Below are positions 1-14,133 of a stretch of DNA of 64,000 bases, one piece after another (the stretch's first letter is position 1; each line of letters begins with the position of its first letter). The notes under the pieces were generated by a model that was not told the DNA's origin, made no database searches, and worked only from the letters and a program-made list of their open reading frames with translations. Origin of the DNA: Acorus gramineus (Eukaryota; Streptophyta; Magnoliopsida; Acorales; Acoraceae); contig CM060850.1 of the NCBI GenBank assembly GCA_030737835.1, positions 4,098,015 through 4,162,014 on the forward strand. Direction: 5' to 3'. Both the position numbers and the translations under genes were made by a program.

Positions 1-780
1 AAATATGAGAAATAAGTGACTAGAGCTACTTGAAATCTTAAATAAATCAGTCATTCTTCTTCAAAGTAGTGCTATGTATGATTATTAAGACCTTAAGGAT
101 CAGATAAGATGCTCCATATGCTTCTATACTGGTTTACCTTTTGAGGTTTATTGTCCTAATGTAATATGATAAGAAAAGTGGATTCAAATAGAGCCTTGTG
201 AGACTTCTGTAGACGTTTTTAATACTTTAATTTAGATCATTAACTTGATCAGATATCTTTGCTGGGCTTCTTTGTTTTAATTCTACTGCCTCTTGCAAAT
301 AGTTGCATGAGGTTTTGGCTATGGTCATTTTATGTGCTTTGATAACATCAAGTACTTCTTTCAAGATTTGAAGGTGAGCTCTCTAAATTTGATTCTCCTT
401 GTTTTTTTTATCCATTCAATATTTACTGTTATTACCTATGGTAATCTGTTTCCTGGACATCCATGGTCTTGCATATGCAAAAAACGCCTTTGTGACCTTT
501 ATGGGATGATAAGACTCCCATAACAATTCCATGCAATCTTATACTCTTCAAACTTTCAACCCCCCCAATCAATGTCATATGTCAAACACCACAACTAGTA
601 TAACTTATAAGAGAACTATCATCTGGAAGTACATCCAAAGTCCTTCTCAGAGGTCATACACAAGTGCAAGCGAAACTATAAATCCAGTTCTCTGGACATT
701 ATTCACAGCAAAACCATATCCAAAACAGCAATCAAAACAGAAACAGTAGTCACCATCCACAAAAACTTTTATAGGCATCA
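1..780. other. No gene recognised; 3' flank of the tubby-like gene
   Basis: AT-rich sequence containing only short open frames with no recognisable protein similarity. Because the neighbouring gene is transcribed leftwards and stops at 781, its 3' UTR must lie in this stretch. I could not place its polyadenylation site. Confidence 0.5.
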
Positions 781-3700
781 TTACTCGCAAGCCAGCTTGG
801 TATCAAAGCTGCTCAAGCAGATTCCGAAAGCCTCAAATGCAGACAATGGGTACCGGTAGTCCATAGTGAACAGATCCTTGCCTATCCTACCAAACTGGAG
901 GATTATCTTCTCAGGATCGATATGCTTCGAAGACTGCGACATAGTTTTTGAGGAGGTGGTGATGGTGGTCGCCTGCTCCTCCTCTGAAGCTGCTATCAAC
1001 TGGAAGTTCTTCACCGAGCCGATGGTGACCCGTCCATGGAAATTGAGGCAATAGCACTGGAGATGTTCGTGCCACCTCGGGGCCTGGTTTTTCATGATGA
1101 GAGGCCCGTCGAACTTGGACTCCTCGAAGAGGGAGAGACTGGAGAAGGGGTCCTCGAGGGAGTGGAGCGGGTTATCGTCATTGTGGCATGGGACTGAGCC
1201 ATTGGGTTCGAGAGCGGTGGAGGGGATGGAGTGCATGGTGCACCACATGCGACGGGGGCCACGAGTCTTGAGCATGTTAAGCTCGTAGGCGATGTGGGCG
1301 ATTTCATAGCTGCAGGAAGGGACTTTTGGAGAGACTTTTCGGCTGTGGAATTGTCGGCTTGAACGTGCTGTGGATGTCACAGCCCTGGTGCAAGGGGGCT
1401 GGTTGTCATAGATTGTGAATTTGGTGCCCAAAAAATTTGATCTGCGTCATGTGATGCAGATAATACAATGGTATCAGGAAACATAAGAAACTTTCAAGTA
1501 ATTTTTAGCACAACTAATTGTGTGGGGATCAGTTCAAGTTCCCTTGTGTTTTATTTTCTCATGCTTTGTTTTACTTCCACTTTCCCCCTTCAACTTGCTC
1601 TGCGGAGTAAGGTCGTTCAGACTTATGTAAACAATTCCAGCTTATATATAGTCTATCTTAGTTTCAAAAAAAAAATTTAGCGCAACTTGAAGTATGTGAA
1701 GTGGCTTTATATCTAAGAAGTACCTTGAATAAATGGAATAGCTAACAAGAAGCCATTTTATACACTAGGATATAAAATAATAATAATTAGTGTTCCCATT
1801 AAATAAATGCACTATTGGTCTTTGACAATTCTCTTTTTGTTTGGAAGTCTGAAATATCATGCAACAAAAAGTGATATCAGAGTTTCTATGCATCCAAGCA
1901 AGCCAAAATCAATCAAGCTAGAACCAAAAAAAAAAAAAATCCAGAGATTAACACCATGAACTACACACATTATTAAGTGGACACACACATGTAGGCATAC
2001 AAGTTTTTAAAAATTGACAAACTAGGCTTTTGGATTTTAAACAGTACAATTTTGGAAGTCAAAAGACATAAACAAGGTGGAAAAAAAAAATGCCAACAAC
2101 AGAGAAGAAGACAAACTATGGTAAAGGTAATGAGACGATGGCAAGGTAAAAAAAAATTAGCAACCACAACTGACTGGGCTCTAACAAAGAATATACATTC
2201 AATGATGCAAATTATAGTACTAAGACACTATTCCAAAAAGGCAAGAAGTGCAAAAAATATGATCCGACTACAAACTGATAATTTAAACAGAGAAAATTTT
2301 CTTAATGGCATGGTGCAAAAGAAAGTATTCATGTGTGTGTATATATAGGTTGCACCTCAGTTTTCCCATGTAATTAACACTGTTGGGAGAGACATCATCT
2401 GCAACCAAGGATATAACATATTCTGCATGGGTAGGGCGCCTGGTTTTTTTAGCAGCGAGAAGAAATTTTCCTTTTTCTGCAACAAAAACAGAAATTAGAA
2501 ACAGCTAAAATAATTGGAATATTAACGCATATGCATAACTGGTTGTACAACTGAAGCATTCAGATTTCCAGCAACCTAGAATCATTGCTTAGCATTAAAC
2601 AGGACTTGGCCAAACAGCAATTGATAGAATAAGTGAAAAGTTTGTAGTTGTAGCTGGTAGGGACTCAACTATGCTCTTGGAAATTGGCAGAAAGGAAGCG
2701 GGATTATACAATTAAGATAAGATGTAATCTGCATGTGTTTGGCAGCATAAACTTTAGAGAAATGGTTTATGCATATTTCTTGGACACGATAAATTTCATT
2801 AAGAATGTTTGACCCACCTCAAAAATCCATGATAGATCACACATCCTTGTTTCTAATCATGAGCGCCACCCCCCCCCCCCCCCTCAAAAAAAATCAAGCA
2901 TATTGAATTCATAAACATTAAATAAGACATCAATGCACAAATTTTTTTTGAAAAAAAATTTGCTTACACTCATTGTTTTAAGCAAAGAAATAGAAATTTT
3001 TGGCAAGGAAGGTAACATTGCAAATCTTGGGGTTGGACCCATAGCTCAATGGTTGACAACAATATCTGCAACCTTGAGTTCATGAATTATATAGCACCAA
3101 CTCAACCAATCAAGCGACCATGTAAAAATAGAAGTCATGTATTCTTGATTTGATCAAAAGTTCAGACTACCTAAAAGATAATATGAAAAAAAAATCCCCG
3201 ATAATGAACAGAGAGCAACAGAAAATTATTTCAATAAGGTACTCACCAGTATCCAAACCTAAGTACAGATGGTAAGTCAACGTTGCCTTGTTCCTCTTAA
3301 TATAGCATTGAATTGAACTGCTACGAGGGCCAGGCTACAAAATTCAGCAAGCAAAGAAAAACGAAATTATATATCAACCCCTACTAATTTAGAAATCAAA
3401 GCTACATGAAAACTTCAACAGTTCAGTTTCAGAAGTGTAACATCAACAGACCAGTAATGTCAATATAATAATAGCAGGGTAACTTGAAAAGCACAGCAGC
3501 TAATCTCAAACAATTAATAAATATGATTACACTAAAACTATTTTCACCCAAAAACTAAATTAATGCCACAAAAACAAGGTAGTGGTGCCATAGAAAAAGA
3601 GAAAACGAGCATTCTAGAAAACTAAACCGACAAAACTGAGTCTTTGAAATCTATATTAAATACATAATCAAGTTAATCAAACAATCTCCAAATCCCAGCA

Positions 3701-4350
3701 TTGTGAATTAATAACTATCACACTGATTTAAAACAGATAGATCTGTTCCAACACTCCCCACAACCCTAGACCCTAAATAAAGAAGACAATTAACAAGCAA
3801 GATCAAAACAACACAAACAGCAACAAAAATAAATAAATTTTAAACAGAACAATCAGGGAAAAGAAATCCCCAAAAGATATACTTATCCAACACTCCCCCA
3901 CATCCCAATTCCCTAAAAAATGATGACGACAATGTGACAACCAATATCTAAACATCACAACAGCAACAAAAAAAATATTAGACAATCGAACAACAACAAT
4001 TTTTTATTTTTTATTTTTTTTTTAAAAAAGCAATCTTTCCGAAAAAGATAACTTCTTCAACACTCACCACATCCCAATCACCCAAAAAAAAAAGACAATT
4101 AGACGACCAAGATCAAAATTCAACAATCACGTATTGTTGGGCTTAGACTCCAGACCTGCTTGAGTGAGATCGGGAAGGTGAGCTTGGTGGAGGAATCCGG
4201 CGACAGCCTCGCCCAACACTTTCCCCCCTCCGCCTCCTCCCCTCCATCGAACGACAGAGGCCCCTCCTCCTCGACCGACTTCCGCCTCGACCTCCCCCTC
4301 CTAGAGAGGCTACCGATCCCGTCCCTCACAATGCTCTTCAGCTGCATCAT
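781..4350 (-). CDS. Tubby-like protein (TULP/TLP) lacking the F-box, 4 exons, 354 aa
   Basis: Coding exons on the minus strand are 4350-4156, 3334-3247, 2476-2356 and 1441-781. Together they give 1065 nt (354 aa plus stop) in one frame, with GT/AG borders throughout. The protein begins [19 protein letters not shown], the usual N-terminus of plant tubby-like F-box proteins. It continues with the tubby domain: [10 protein letters not shown] and PGPR at the exon 1/2 junction, [39 protein letters not shown] around residue 256, and the terminal FDTKLACE. The F-box that normally lies between the CWA-LSP segment and [10 protein letters not shown] is absent: CWARLSP is followed after four residues by KLTFPIS inside the same exon. 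Family members usually have about 380-450 residues. Tubby domains bind plasma-membrane phosphoinositides. Without an F-box this protein should not join SKP1-cullin ligases (inference). The orthologue group is clear, but the exact family member is not. Confidence 0.93.
2869..2883. repeat. C15 homopolymer in intron 2 of the tubby-like gene
   Basis: An uninterrupted run of 15 cytosines, followed by an A-rich stretch. It is one of six such runs in the window. Confidence 0.9.
3025..3195 (+). mobile_element. Possible SINE-like repeat in intron 2 of the tubby-like gene
   Basis: The segment CCATAGCTCAATGGTTGAC resembles a tRNA-type A box and GAGTTCATGAATT a weak B box. The block ends in an A-run near 3189. 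I found no clear target duplication, so this is a weak call. Confidence 0.3.
3740..4130. repeat. Three degenerate tandem units in intron 1 of the tubby-like gene
   Basis: A block starting CCAACACTCCCC recurs near 3748, 3887 and 4057. Each copy is followed by an ACATCCCAAT-like string and a GACAATTA-like string. Spacing is 139 and 170 nt, so the copies have diverged by indels. Confidence 0.55.
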
Positions 4351-4370
4351 GTTTAGGGTTTTTAGGGTTT
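4351..4370 (-). promoter_or_regulatory. Paired telo-box motif in the tubby-like gene leader
   Basis: Read on the minus strand, two AAACCCTA-type telo-box motifs lie back to back and touch the start codon at 4350. Telo-boxes are common near transcription starts of plant growth and translation genes. Their function here is inferred only from sequence. Confidence 0.5.
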
Positions 4371-6447
4371 CAACGACACACGATTGTGGGGATTTTTGGG
4401 TTTTGGTTTCCTCAGTCGCTCGTTTAAATGAACACTGGAAGACGGTTTGGTGAAAGTGGTTGACGGTTGACGCAGAGTGTGTGTGATTTCATGTTGACTG
4501 GTGATCGACGGTTCCGATCAATTGTGGAATTTATTTATTTTTATGATGATTATAATGAAACTAATTATATGAAAAATTAATATTTGATTTAAGGGGAAAT
4601 TAATTCAAGTATTTTTTTTAATTTGTTATTTTTTTTTAATTGCCTCAATTTAGTTAGCATACGAAAATTCTTCAAAAAAATAAATTTTTTTTTTAGAAAA
4701 AGGTAGACAATACTATCACGATTGTAAAAAAACTTCAGCGGTTCATTCCATCCTCACCGATAGTTAACAATGTATGATTTTTACGGTTAGAGGTATCATT
4801 GTCCTTGCAACAAGCATGGTTTTTTGGGGTTTATTCACTTATATTACATTTTATTCTACGTATATTCTTCTACCCAAATATGGTGTTTTGATTTTTTAGC
4901 ATGCTTTTCCAATCAGACTAAAATCAAAACATGTCATATTCTCATTCACCAAGGTTTCTTTTCTTCATCAACCTGCTATTAGAATTTCTTTAGGATAATG
5001 TTAGGGAGAGTAAGTGCATATAACCCCGTGCATACACAAGTTTTGTTTCTTTTAATATATCAAAACATGTGGTTTCATAAAAAACAAATAATGCTTTAAT
5101 GAATAATATAAACTCACTTTTAGAAAGAAAAATAAACCACATCTTTTCTGATGATCAAAATATATATATATATTGGGGATAGAGACTATATGTGAAAATA
5201 TAGATAGAACTGCATGTAATAGAGTCCATTTTTTAAATGCAAGCCCACATGTTTTTGGGTCGTATTGTGTTCCAACTCAATTGTTTATTTAATATTGGGA
5301 TATCACGTTTGTTATTCTTCTTTTTCTTCTTTTTTTGGTTGCACATCCATACAAAAATGGTCAGCTTCAAATGGAAGATAAAAGGTTGGGTTTTTTTTTC
5401 ATTCCAGATTTACTTTCCAGCAGTTATTGATTTGATATGAGCAAATCTTCATGAACAAGGGACAGCCCTCTCTAGTGAATGAATATTGCTTGATTAGTTG
5501 GATATCTTTATATTGTTTAATCCAGTACATACCAGATTAGGTTATTATATACTATAACATGAAAGGTGTAAAGAATTTATGTATTCAATTCTCAAATATA
5601 CATAATTTAAAAAAAAAAATGCTTGTTTATACACTACATTTTCTTAATGCTTGTTTTATTTAGATAAATAAATAATTTTAAAAAAAATTAAAACATATAA
5701 CTGCAAATATGATTGTATTTTCTAAAAAAAAACTTTTTTTTATGAGATGCGGGTCTCACTTTTGATACAAAGATGATGTTAGAAATCGTCTCAAGGGTAG
5801 CGTAACATATCTTTTATAACTCATTTAATAAACCATATATCTTTTTAAAAATAAAGTTATACACGCTCTAAGGAATTATAAAAAAATATTTTTTTATTTA
5901 ATGGGACATTTATCTCATTAATGAAATTAATTAGATTGTACAAGGGGCTCAAAATAGATCCATATGTAACTGTACCAATTTATAATTAATGAGAAGAAAC
6001 CTTAAGTTTGTGATGGATGGGGCATATTACATTCATATACTTTCTACAAAATGGGGTAGTGGTTGGAATCTTTTTCGTTTTTTTCTTTCTTAAGCATGTA
6101 AATTACTTGACTTGTAAACAAATTTAATATCATTTTTTAAATTTAGGAAATATAGTCTAATGTAAATGAATACGATTAATGAACTTATATCCATATGCAT
6201 TCACATGCAGCTAAAATAGGATTAGAAGAAAGAATAATATATCCAATTCAGAAAACCATGACACTTCATTTACCTATGGTGGTCCAACAATCCCCCATTT
6301 GGCACACATACATGTAGAACCCCCACATTCTCTAATCAGGGTGGTGACCTATTTTTCAATATTTAATAAAAATATATACAATGAATCCTCATTTGTGTAA
6401 ATTGTATAGTCATTTGTGTATGATTTTTTTTCTATTTTTTTTGTTTT

Positions 6448-6813
6448 TTTGGTACACGTAGGCCCATACATGACGATAGTTCGACTTACAATAAGTACAA
6501 CAAACTAGTACTAAACTAAAGATAGGCTAACAAGGCCTATAGAAGACAGTGGGCTTAAAGCCCATGATACCCAGACCACATTTTTTGCTTCTGTTGTAGA
6601 TAGGTCTCAATCATGCATCCCCTTCAAGGAGAGTGTCCCTATCCACTGTGCCAAGCACAACCAGGACTTATGGTTTTCTCCCTTGGTGTTCGATCACAAA
6701 AAAAAAAAAAAAAATCAATTAGTATCGGGTGCATTGTAATACTGGGATCTGACTCCATAACCATTTGACTGCAAAAACTCCTGTCAACCAACTATTGAGC
6801 TACCTGTTTAAGT
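6448..6813. repeat. A-tailed repeat followed by a minus-strand tRNA-like (SINE-like) block
   Basis: An unidentified repeat from about 6448 ends in a 17-A run near 6713. Directly after it, 6722-6813 read on the minus strand contains GTAGCTCAATAGTTGGTTG, close to a tRNA A box, and GGAGTCAGATCCC, a weak B box. Ends and target duplications are not resolved. Confidence 0.3.
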
Positions 6814-6814
6814 A

Positions 6815-7401
6815 AGGGTGCAACTTTGATCAGTTAAACTGAATCCGAACCGATCCAAACTGGATTTTCTTGGGTTTGGGTCAATATTTTTTTGGTTTGG
6901 TTTAGGTATGGATTGAATAATTAATAAACCGATCTACGTGGAATTTGATTTGATTTCACTTAAAAAAACTAATAACCGAATGGAACCGAATTAAATTTAA
7001 ACTCATGATTATTCATAATCAATATTTATTTAGATAATTTTTTTTATATTAAAAACTATGTTGTTGTTATACTATTAATATTCATAAAAAATGACACTAA
7101 TTTATACCATTAATCCTAGCCTATTTTTTGAATATTTTATGTAAAGTTGTAAATCAACCACAAAAAAAAACTCTAACCAACCCAAATTGGTAGGAAGTAA
7201 AAACAAAATTGTTTATCTATTAACAATTTAGTTCGGTTTGATTTAGTTTGGGTTAATCAAACAAGTTTGGTTAGGTTCAATTTTTTGGTATTCGATTCAG
7301 TTTTCAGTTTGGTTTGATTTTTGGGTTAGATGTGATTATAATTTGGTTCAATTTAGATTTACAATAAACTAAACTGAATAAAATCAACATAATTGCACCC
7401 T
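6815..7401. mobile_element. Probable non-autonomous hAT-like element
   Basis: It begins AGGGTGCAA and ends TTGCACCCT, perfect 9-bp terminal inverted repeats of a type seen in plant hAT elements. The interior is rich in (T)TTGGTTTGG-like and AAACCGAA-like strings. No clear 8-bp target duplication is visible, so the insertion is old or the ends are slightly off. Confidence 0.5.
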
Positions 7402-9045
7402 AGCAGATTTAAATCCCTGTATTTTTTGATAAAACAGAACATAAAATAACTGTCAAGTTGCATTTATTAGTCTTGTTCCATGAAAAGCATAATGTGGCCC
7501 ATTTATGATTAATTTATGCTCCAGTGATTCTTCTGGATTTAGCATTGCCTAATGGGTGGTTCATTTTGGAGAACCAGTCAGGATACACATATAGGGTCCA
7601 TTAAAGGAGCATCTGATTCATTTTTTTCCTTTCATTTAGAGTGACACACCCAGCTACACGTGACATATAGACAATGATATAAAATTAAAAGATGTAGAAA
7701 ACATGTTTATATAATTTATTAAAATATATAATTTATTCTTATAAAAGATATTAAATATATAATTTTTTAAAAAATATACATATGATACTGCATGTGCATG
7801 TGAGGCTGCACTCAATACTGTACCAAAACTTTTGGTATTAAATATCTAAAACGTATGGTCATACAAAGGATTGAGCTTCATCAAGGTTTTACCTTGTTCC
7901 TCTAGCATTCCCATGGCCTTTTTTTATTCTTTTGTCAACAGTGACAAAAATGGGAACATAAAACTCTTCAATATGGATGACAGCAAAAACCCATCACTAT
8001 TTTTTCCATTATTTTCTATGGATGATTTATATGCACATCAAATAAGGATGTATAGCTAATTAGCTACTATATTTCTTGTCTGGTCATTTTTATTAACAAT
8101 TAATTGTATTGCTATGACAGTAAATGCACAATGAAAATAAAAGTGGAGCACCGATTTAGGTGCGGCCTTTTATTTTTTGTTTGTTTTACATTTGTTATAA
8201 TTTTTTTATTAAATTTGGTGCTAAATGTTAAATCTGACAGCCTTAAATCTGAGGCATTTGATCTTTAAATTATTTAACAATTATATATAGAAGTCAGTTA
8301 CATTGTGGAACGTAACTAACTTTTAATTGCTTTATATAAATGAAGTCTACATTTACAAATGTAACTGACTTTTAATGCAATTTATTGTTAAAATTAAGTT
8401 ACATTTTATAAATGCAACTAAATTTTATTTCGAACTCTAATTTTATACTGTGATTTGTGTTTCATTTATGCATTTATTAAAAAAATTTGCATCCATCACA
8501 AATACTTTGTTTAATGATTGGAATTGAAAAATTACAAATTAACAACCGTGTTTAAAAAAAAAACGTTGATTATTCCTTATCACCATCGTTTTCTGATTGA
8601 ATGAGCTACAAAAAAATATTTGATCTTTTTTGGTGTTTTTAATGAAATGGGTTTTTTGAATGATTTCGTTTTTTAGTTTCTTTTTAAGAAATCTTAGAGG
8701 ATTTGAATTTCGATTATGTTTTCATAAACGTAATTAATAGTTATTTATTTATTTATTTTGAAAATAATAGGTTTTTAAAAATGAATTGAATATGTTGATA
8801 TGTTTAAAAAAAAAAAAAAAGTGAAGATGGATTTAATGAGAAGAACATTATGTATTTTAAATGAATGTAATATTATATTTTATCTTTTTCACCATTTTTA
8901 ACGTGGCCTAGACTCTTTTTTTTTTTTCAAGTTGAGCTCTAATTACGAAAGTGCCACTCGAACCATCGATTTATGGGGTTTATAGGGATCCCAACATTGC
9001 TCGAAAAACCCTTTCCTTCCCCCGTCCGCATCAACCCGGCAGTCC

Positions 9046-12000
9046 ATGGCGTCCAGATCCATGGTGGCGATGGAGGTCCCCATCGTCGGAAGCGACGCCG
9101 TCCGTTGGATCGAGGTCACCGTCCCTTCCTCGACCTCTTCATCTCCCGCCGTTCCCTCCGAAGCGCGGGCCCCGCTCACCGAGAACGCCTCCTCGTGCCA
9201 CCTCATCCCCGGCGACCCTCCGACCTATCTCATCTGGTAAACCCTAAACGCGTCTCTACTCATCAACTCTTCGCGCTCTCTAAACTTTGCTTCGATTTTC
9301 ATTATTTACACACACAGTTGTCTGAGGGTTCGTACCTTGATTTCTGGAGGCGGAGTTTTGTTAGAAATTTTGTTACGGTGGTTGAGATTTTTCCAATCAT
9401 GGATGAGAAATGGATGTCGGCACTTCAAGTTCCATAGTTTAGTTGTATTTTCTTGATAAACAGATATGAAAATGAACTGCGCGATTTTAAGAAAATGTGT
9501 ATGGGATACTTGTTTAAGTACGTACACAAATAGTGATGAAGTTGAGCCGCTGAAGAATATCGGGCCTGGATTTTTTAAAAGCTTGTTCATTTAGTTGATT
9601 AGCAGACAATATTAACTTAAGCAATGCTATGCTCGGTGCCTTGGTTTGTCTTATCAGGCTGGATAAGCTTGTATGCTTTTATTTAGTCAATTGTATTTAG
9701 ATATCTATACTTGACATGTGAAAGATTTTTTCCCCAATGGTTCAGATTATTAAATACTTGTTGTGAACGTGGCTGAACAATTGGATTACAATTTTATGTA
9801 TGTACAATTCCATTGGATCACATTAGAGTTCTCAAATAAACAATGTGAAACGAAATTAGCTTAAGCTTAGAAACGTAAGTTGAGATTCAGCTCGTAGATC
9901 GTTAAAAATGAATGGAGCATGAGCAGGTCATGTAGCTTTGCTTGGCTCGTTATTACCCCTAGTGATGGGAACCCGTTTGATTTGGATCAGTTTTCCAAGT
10001 CACTGGCCCAAAGATGCATAATCTTGACACTGAGCATCATTTCACTTGAAATCAGGCTTTTGTGCTTCATGTTGTTCGGTACTTATGGATCAAACCTGAT
10101 ATGTAACGATAGTCAAGACATTTTACTGTTTTAATATCCTCTTTCAGTAATGGAACCACTACTTTCCCTTCGAACTGATTAGCCCTTGGATGACTAGTTG
10201 CCAAACTTTCAAGAAATTCGTTTATTATGTAATTGTTAGACAGGCAAAAAGTTCCTATGTTTTATATTTGTAACCTCACTTGTTTTATATATTTTTTGAA
10301 GGTAGGAAATAATCTAATAACATAAATTAGCAGAGATTTTGTGTTATTGTATGACATTCTCAAATGTGTGCATTTTTATCTCACCTTTTTTTCCATCGAC
10401 ATGTTTATAATGGTTCTTGACTTTGCATACACTATGTGAATATTAAGTGAGACTGGTAGTTAACATGTTATCATCTTCTTGTGTCTTTATTTTGATATTA
10501 TTTGATTTTTAGACTTGTTCATGCATGATATCTGGATCCTGTTGATGTTTTATCCACTGTTTAATCCCGTACGGGGTAACACAATATATGACAATGCTTC
10601 AGGAGAATTCACAAAAACCTGCCACATGTTCTTGAGTTGGTTGAGGTCTCCGCTCTCAAGGAATTTCCAAAGAGTGGGCTGCGTCTTATATTTCAGGATG
10701 CGCTTTGTCCATTTGGCTTGATATGCAAAAATGAGGTTAGTTCAAGATAATGTTCTTCTGATTTTCCATCACAAGTATAATTTCATGTTTAATCACACAA
10801 TTCTTTTCTGATGCTGATTGCATTTATGCAGATCCAAAACCCGGGGGAGAGCCCATATTTGCTTTATGTATTAACAGTTTCAGGAGTTGTTTATCTTTTG
10901 AAACTTAAAAATGTTTGCTCTTACACATCTGGTTCTGTATTCCCTCAAAATGAGTTCGTAGAGTTTGCTGTACAAGGTGATTCACACACGGGAAGGATAA
11001 CCGCTGTAGCAGGGATTTTTGGGTGCTTAGTGATTGGGAGACAAGATGGTTCCATTGTCTGTTTGCAACTTGGCGTTCTTGATCCAAGCATGCCAGGTAG
11101 TGTCTTGCACTCACAGTTGAAATCCTTATATCAAAAGCTTGTTAATATGGTTTTGTGCATATTGTTTTACATGCACTTATAAAGTTAGTTTGCTTGCATG
11201 TACTGTATGCAAAATAATGTACACATTTATTTTGTTCTTGTGTATCTGTGAGTGGATCCATCTTGTAATTCTCCTATTCCCAAAGTCTATTATAATTTTT
11301 TTTGTAAAAGAACGATACTACCATGATTCATTAAGAATAATTGTAGTACAAAGTCCAAACAGAGGTAGGAATGGAGGGAAAACAGAGAGCAAAGAAAAAT
11401 ACACATACTTTTTGAAAACATTCAGTAAAAGAGATTTCTACTGGGTTTACAGAATGAAAAGAACAGAAGCCGCTATACCTCAATGAGTAATTTCCTTCAA
11501 CAAAATCCACCCCCCCGCACAAAAAGGCCTGAGTCTTTTATGAACTTTTGCTTTGCCTCCCAAATATTCTCAAAATATGTGTTCGACGACCCTTTAAAGA
11601 TCTAAATATTCCGCCAAATGGAAATTTTGGCCTTCTTGCTTCTATCCCCTTTGGATTTTAAGCTTTTGCTGGCCTCCCACTTTGTCTCAACTGAGTCGAA
11701 ATTGGAATTTAGACCTGTGGCAACCGTAAGCGTGAATCAAAGTCTTATTGTCATAAATGTACATCAAGATTTATTGTTCTTCCTTAGTTGTCTGGATCCA
11801 ACATTTGCCATTTTGATCTTTAAGTGTAGGGTATTATTTGGCGGAATTGCAGAGTAAATGGGTTCTGTCCTTGTTGTTTGTCTTGGAACTATTGCCTTTT
11901 GCTTTGTGGATTCTAGCTAATGAACTTTGTTACTATGTATGGTGGAAAATTAACTAAATTTGTTTCTCCTCTTATCTGTCAGTTGTCAAAACTGTACTTA

Positions 12001-14091
12001 TCTATGCATCATGCTTCTAGAGTTTTCCTCCTTTACGCTTCATTTCACCTTCTCAGTTACGCTTCTAGACTTACAAAATCTTTTTCTACATCTGTGGATT
12101 GTGATATGTAGGTTTTATTCATGAGTTACGTGATGATTTGGGAATAAATCGCATATGGAGTCTGATGGCAAGGTGTGTATTTCCTAATTGATAATGCTAT
12201 GAGAAAGGGTCCTCTTTTGCTCTATTGGTTGATTTAAAAACCTTAGTTGTTCTAAAGTTATCTATTAGGAATCAGACTAATGTGCAACAGAACTACATCT
12301 AACACTCTAATAATAATCTAAGCGACAAGACTTACAAGTCGGGCTTTTTCTGACATGCACATGTTTGAAACCATGTTATCATGCAATCTTACTATCTTGA
12401 AATATAATGTAATTCTATTGCTTGTGGATTGTGGTTTGACAATGTTAATGATTGACCTTTTTTTTTAAGAAGGTAGACAATCTATGATTTTATTGAATTA
12501 TAGTAGTTCAAGGTCGAAGAAATACATGGAAGGACAATTTTTTGAGTGAAAGGATTGACCCTTCCTTTTTTTTTAAAATAAAAAATGTATACAAGCTACC
12601 ACGAATTCTTAATAAAATCTTGGAATGTTTCATATGACCGGACCCACAGCCTTTTCATTAGTTATGTAACATACCTCTTTCCTCAATGTAAAACCCACCC
12701 ATGATGCTCTACTGATGTAAACATGACAATTCTTGATGAATCTTTTTGTGGACTTCCAAATGTTTACCAAAATCGGAGTAACCCCCCTTGAAGATTGCAT
12801 GATTCCTCGCAAGCCAAAAGACCCATACTTCCTCAGTTCAGCTGGGGCGAAGGATTGGGAATTTTTTGCTTTTTTGCTTCTATCCTCTTTTGATTTAGCC
12901 TTTTCACTACACGCCACTCTTGCTCAAGGTAGTTTGGGATGTCACTGAAGCTCAAGGATTGACCTACTAGAGGGATGGTTAGACATTTCTTAATACTATT
13001 AGTACATTGAAGAAATATAATTGGAATGTAATGCTATGAATTTCTCAAATTTCTTTTTTAACATGTCAAGAGAGTAATTTGGTCGTTTTGAAATGTACCT
13101 AATATCAAGAAATTTTTTGTAAATGAACTCAACTACAATGTGCCAAAGATTTTCTTCAAAAAAAAAAAAATCCAATGTGCTAAACAACCACATTCGCAGT
13201 GTTTTGTCTGCAAGGTACAAACAAGTATTGCTAAAACACTGTACATAAAAATGATAGTTTTCCCCTTAGAAAAGAGGAAAAATTTTAATCCTTAAACCGA
13301 CTCTGCATCAATGAAAAGTCCCTCTGACTTTTAGCTCCTTGAACCCATTTTTGCTACTTTTCAGACTGTTTTACCCTCAGTGAGTTGAGGGCCCTACTTA
13401 CACTCTACAACTCCCATCAACAACAATAACTTCTCTCCCTCCCATTTTCTTTTCCAAACTCTTGCCTCATTCTCTCAGATACTATTCTTGAGCATGGAAA
13501 CCATCCCCTCATCTTCAGTCAACACCATTTTTGGAGAACACCCCCCCCCCCCCCCCAATCCCAAACACACGTTTACACTTTTGGAAATCGTCCTCCACCA
13601 CGGCCTCTCTCTCAATTGTGCTCATTGCCTTTGATGTTCTTTGATGACCTCGTTTAACCCAATCATTGTTTGTCTTTCTTTCCACTATGCTTTGAAATCA
13701 ACAAGAATATCTCTTGATCTTTGTATTATGATCCCTTTCAATTGAAACCACTCGACTGAAACCTTTCTGGTAGATGCTATCTTTCCTCCCAAAAAAAAAC
13801 AATTTTGATTTTTCTTGGTACATAATACCAATTCAATATAATGTGCATCAAAGGTTCTATTGTATTATTTAAATCTTGATAACTTTATTTCAACGATAAA
13901 TTACTTAAAAACATGATCATAATTTTGGTGAGGACAATAAACAAACTCTCTACAACACAATGGAAAAAGGTTGGTGAGGAAATATTCCTCTCTAAGTATA
14001 TTCTCATTGGCATTCAAAATTCAAGAATAATTCAACAAGGTGAAAATTAAGAATTTGAAAAGGGAAAAATTCTAAAACAATGTAGCAGACA

Positions 14092-14133
<42 letters not shown>

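Larger units (their letters stand above)
4371..9045. other. Spacer between the divergent tubby-like and NUP160 genes
   Basis: No open frame with recognisable similarity. The stretch is strongly AT-rich and contains the element at 6815-7401 and the repeats at 6448-6813. Promoters of both flanking genes must lie at its two ends. The first ATG upstream of NUP160 is at 8973, in a different frame. Confidence 0.6.

Noticed and set aside
2052..2348. 98-codon lysine/glutamine-rich frame
   Set aside because: It falls in intron 3 of the tubby-like gene on the opposite strand and is driven by A-runs.
8973..9437. 154-codon open frame starting upstream of NUP160
   Set aside because: It overlaps the conserved NUP160 first exon in another frame and runs into intron sequence with no similarity. 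It is treated only as an upstream ATG.
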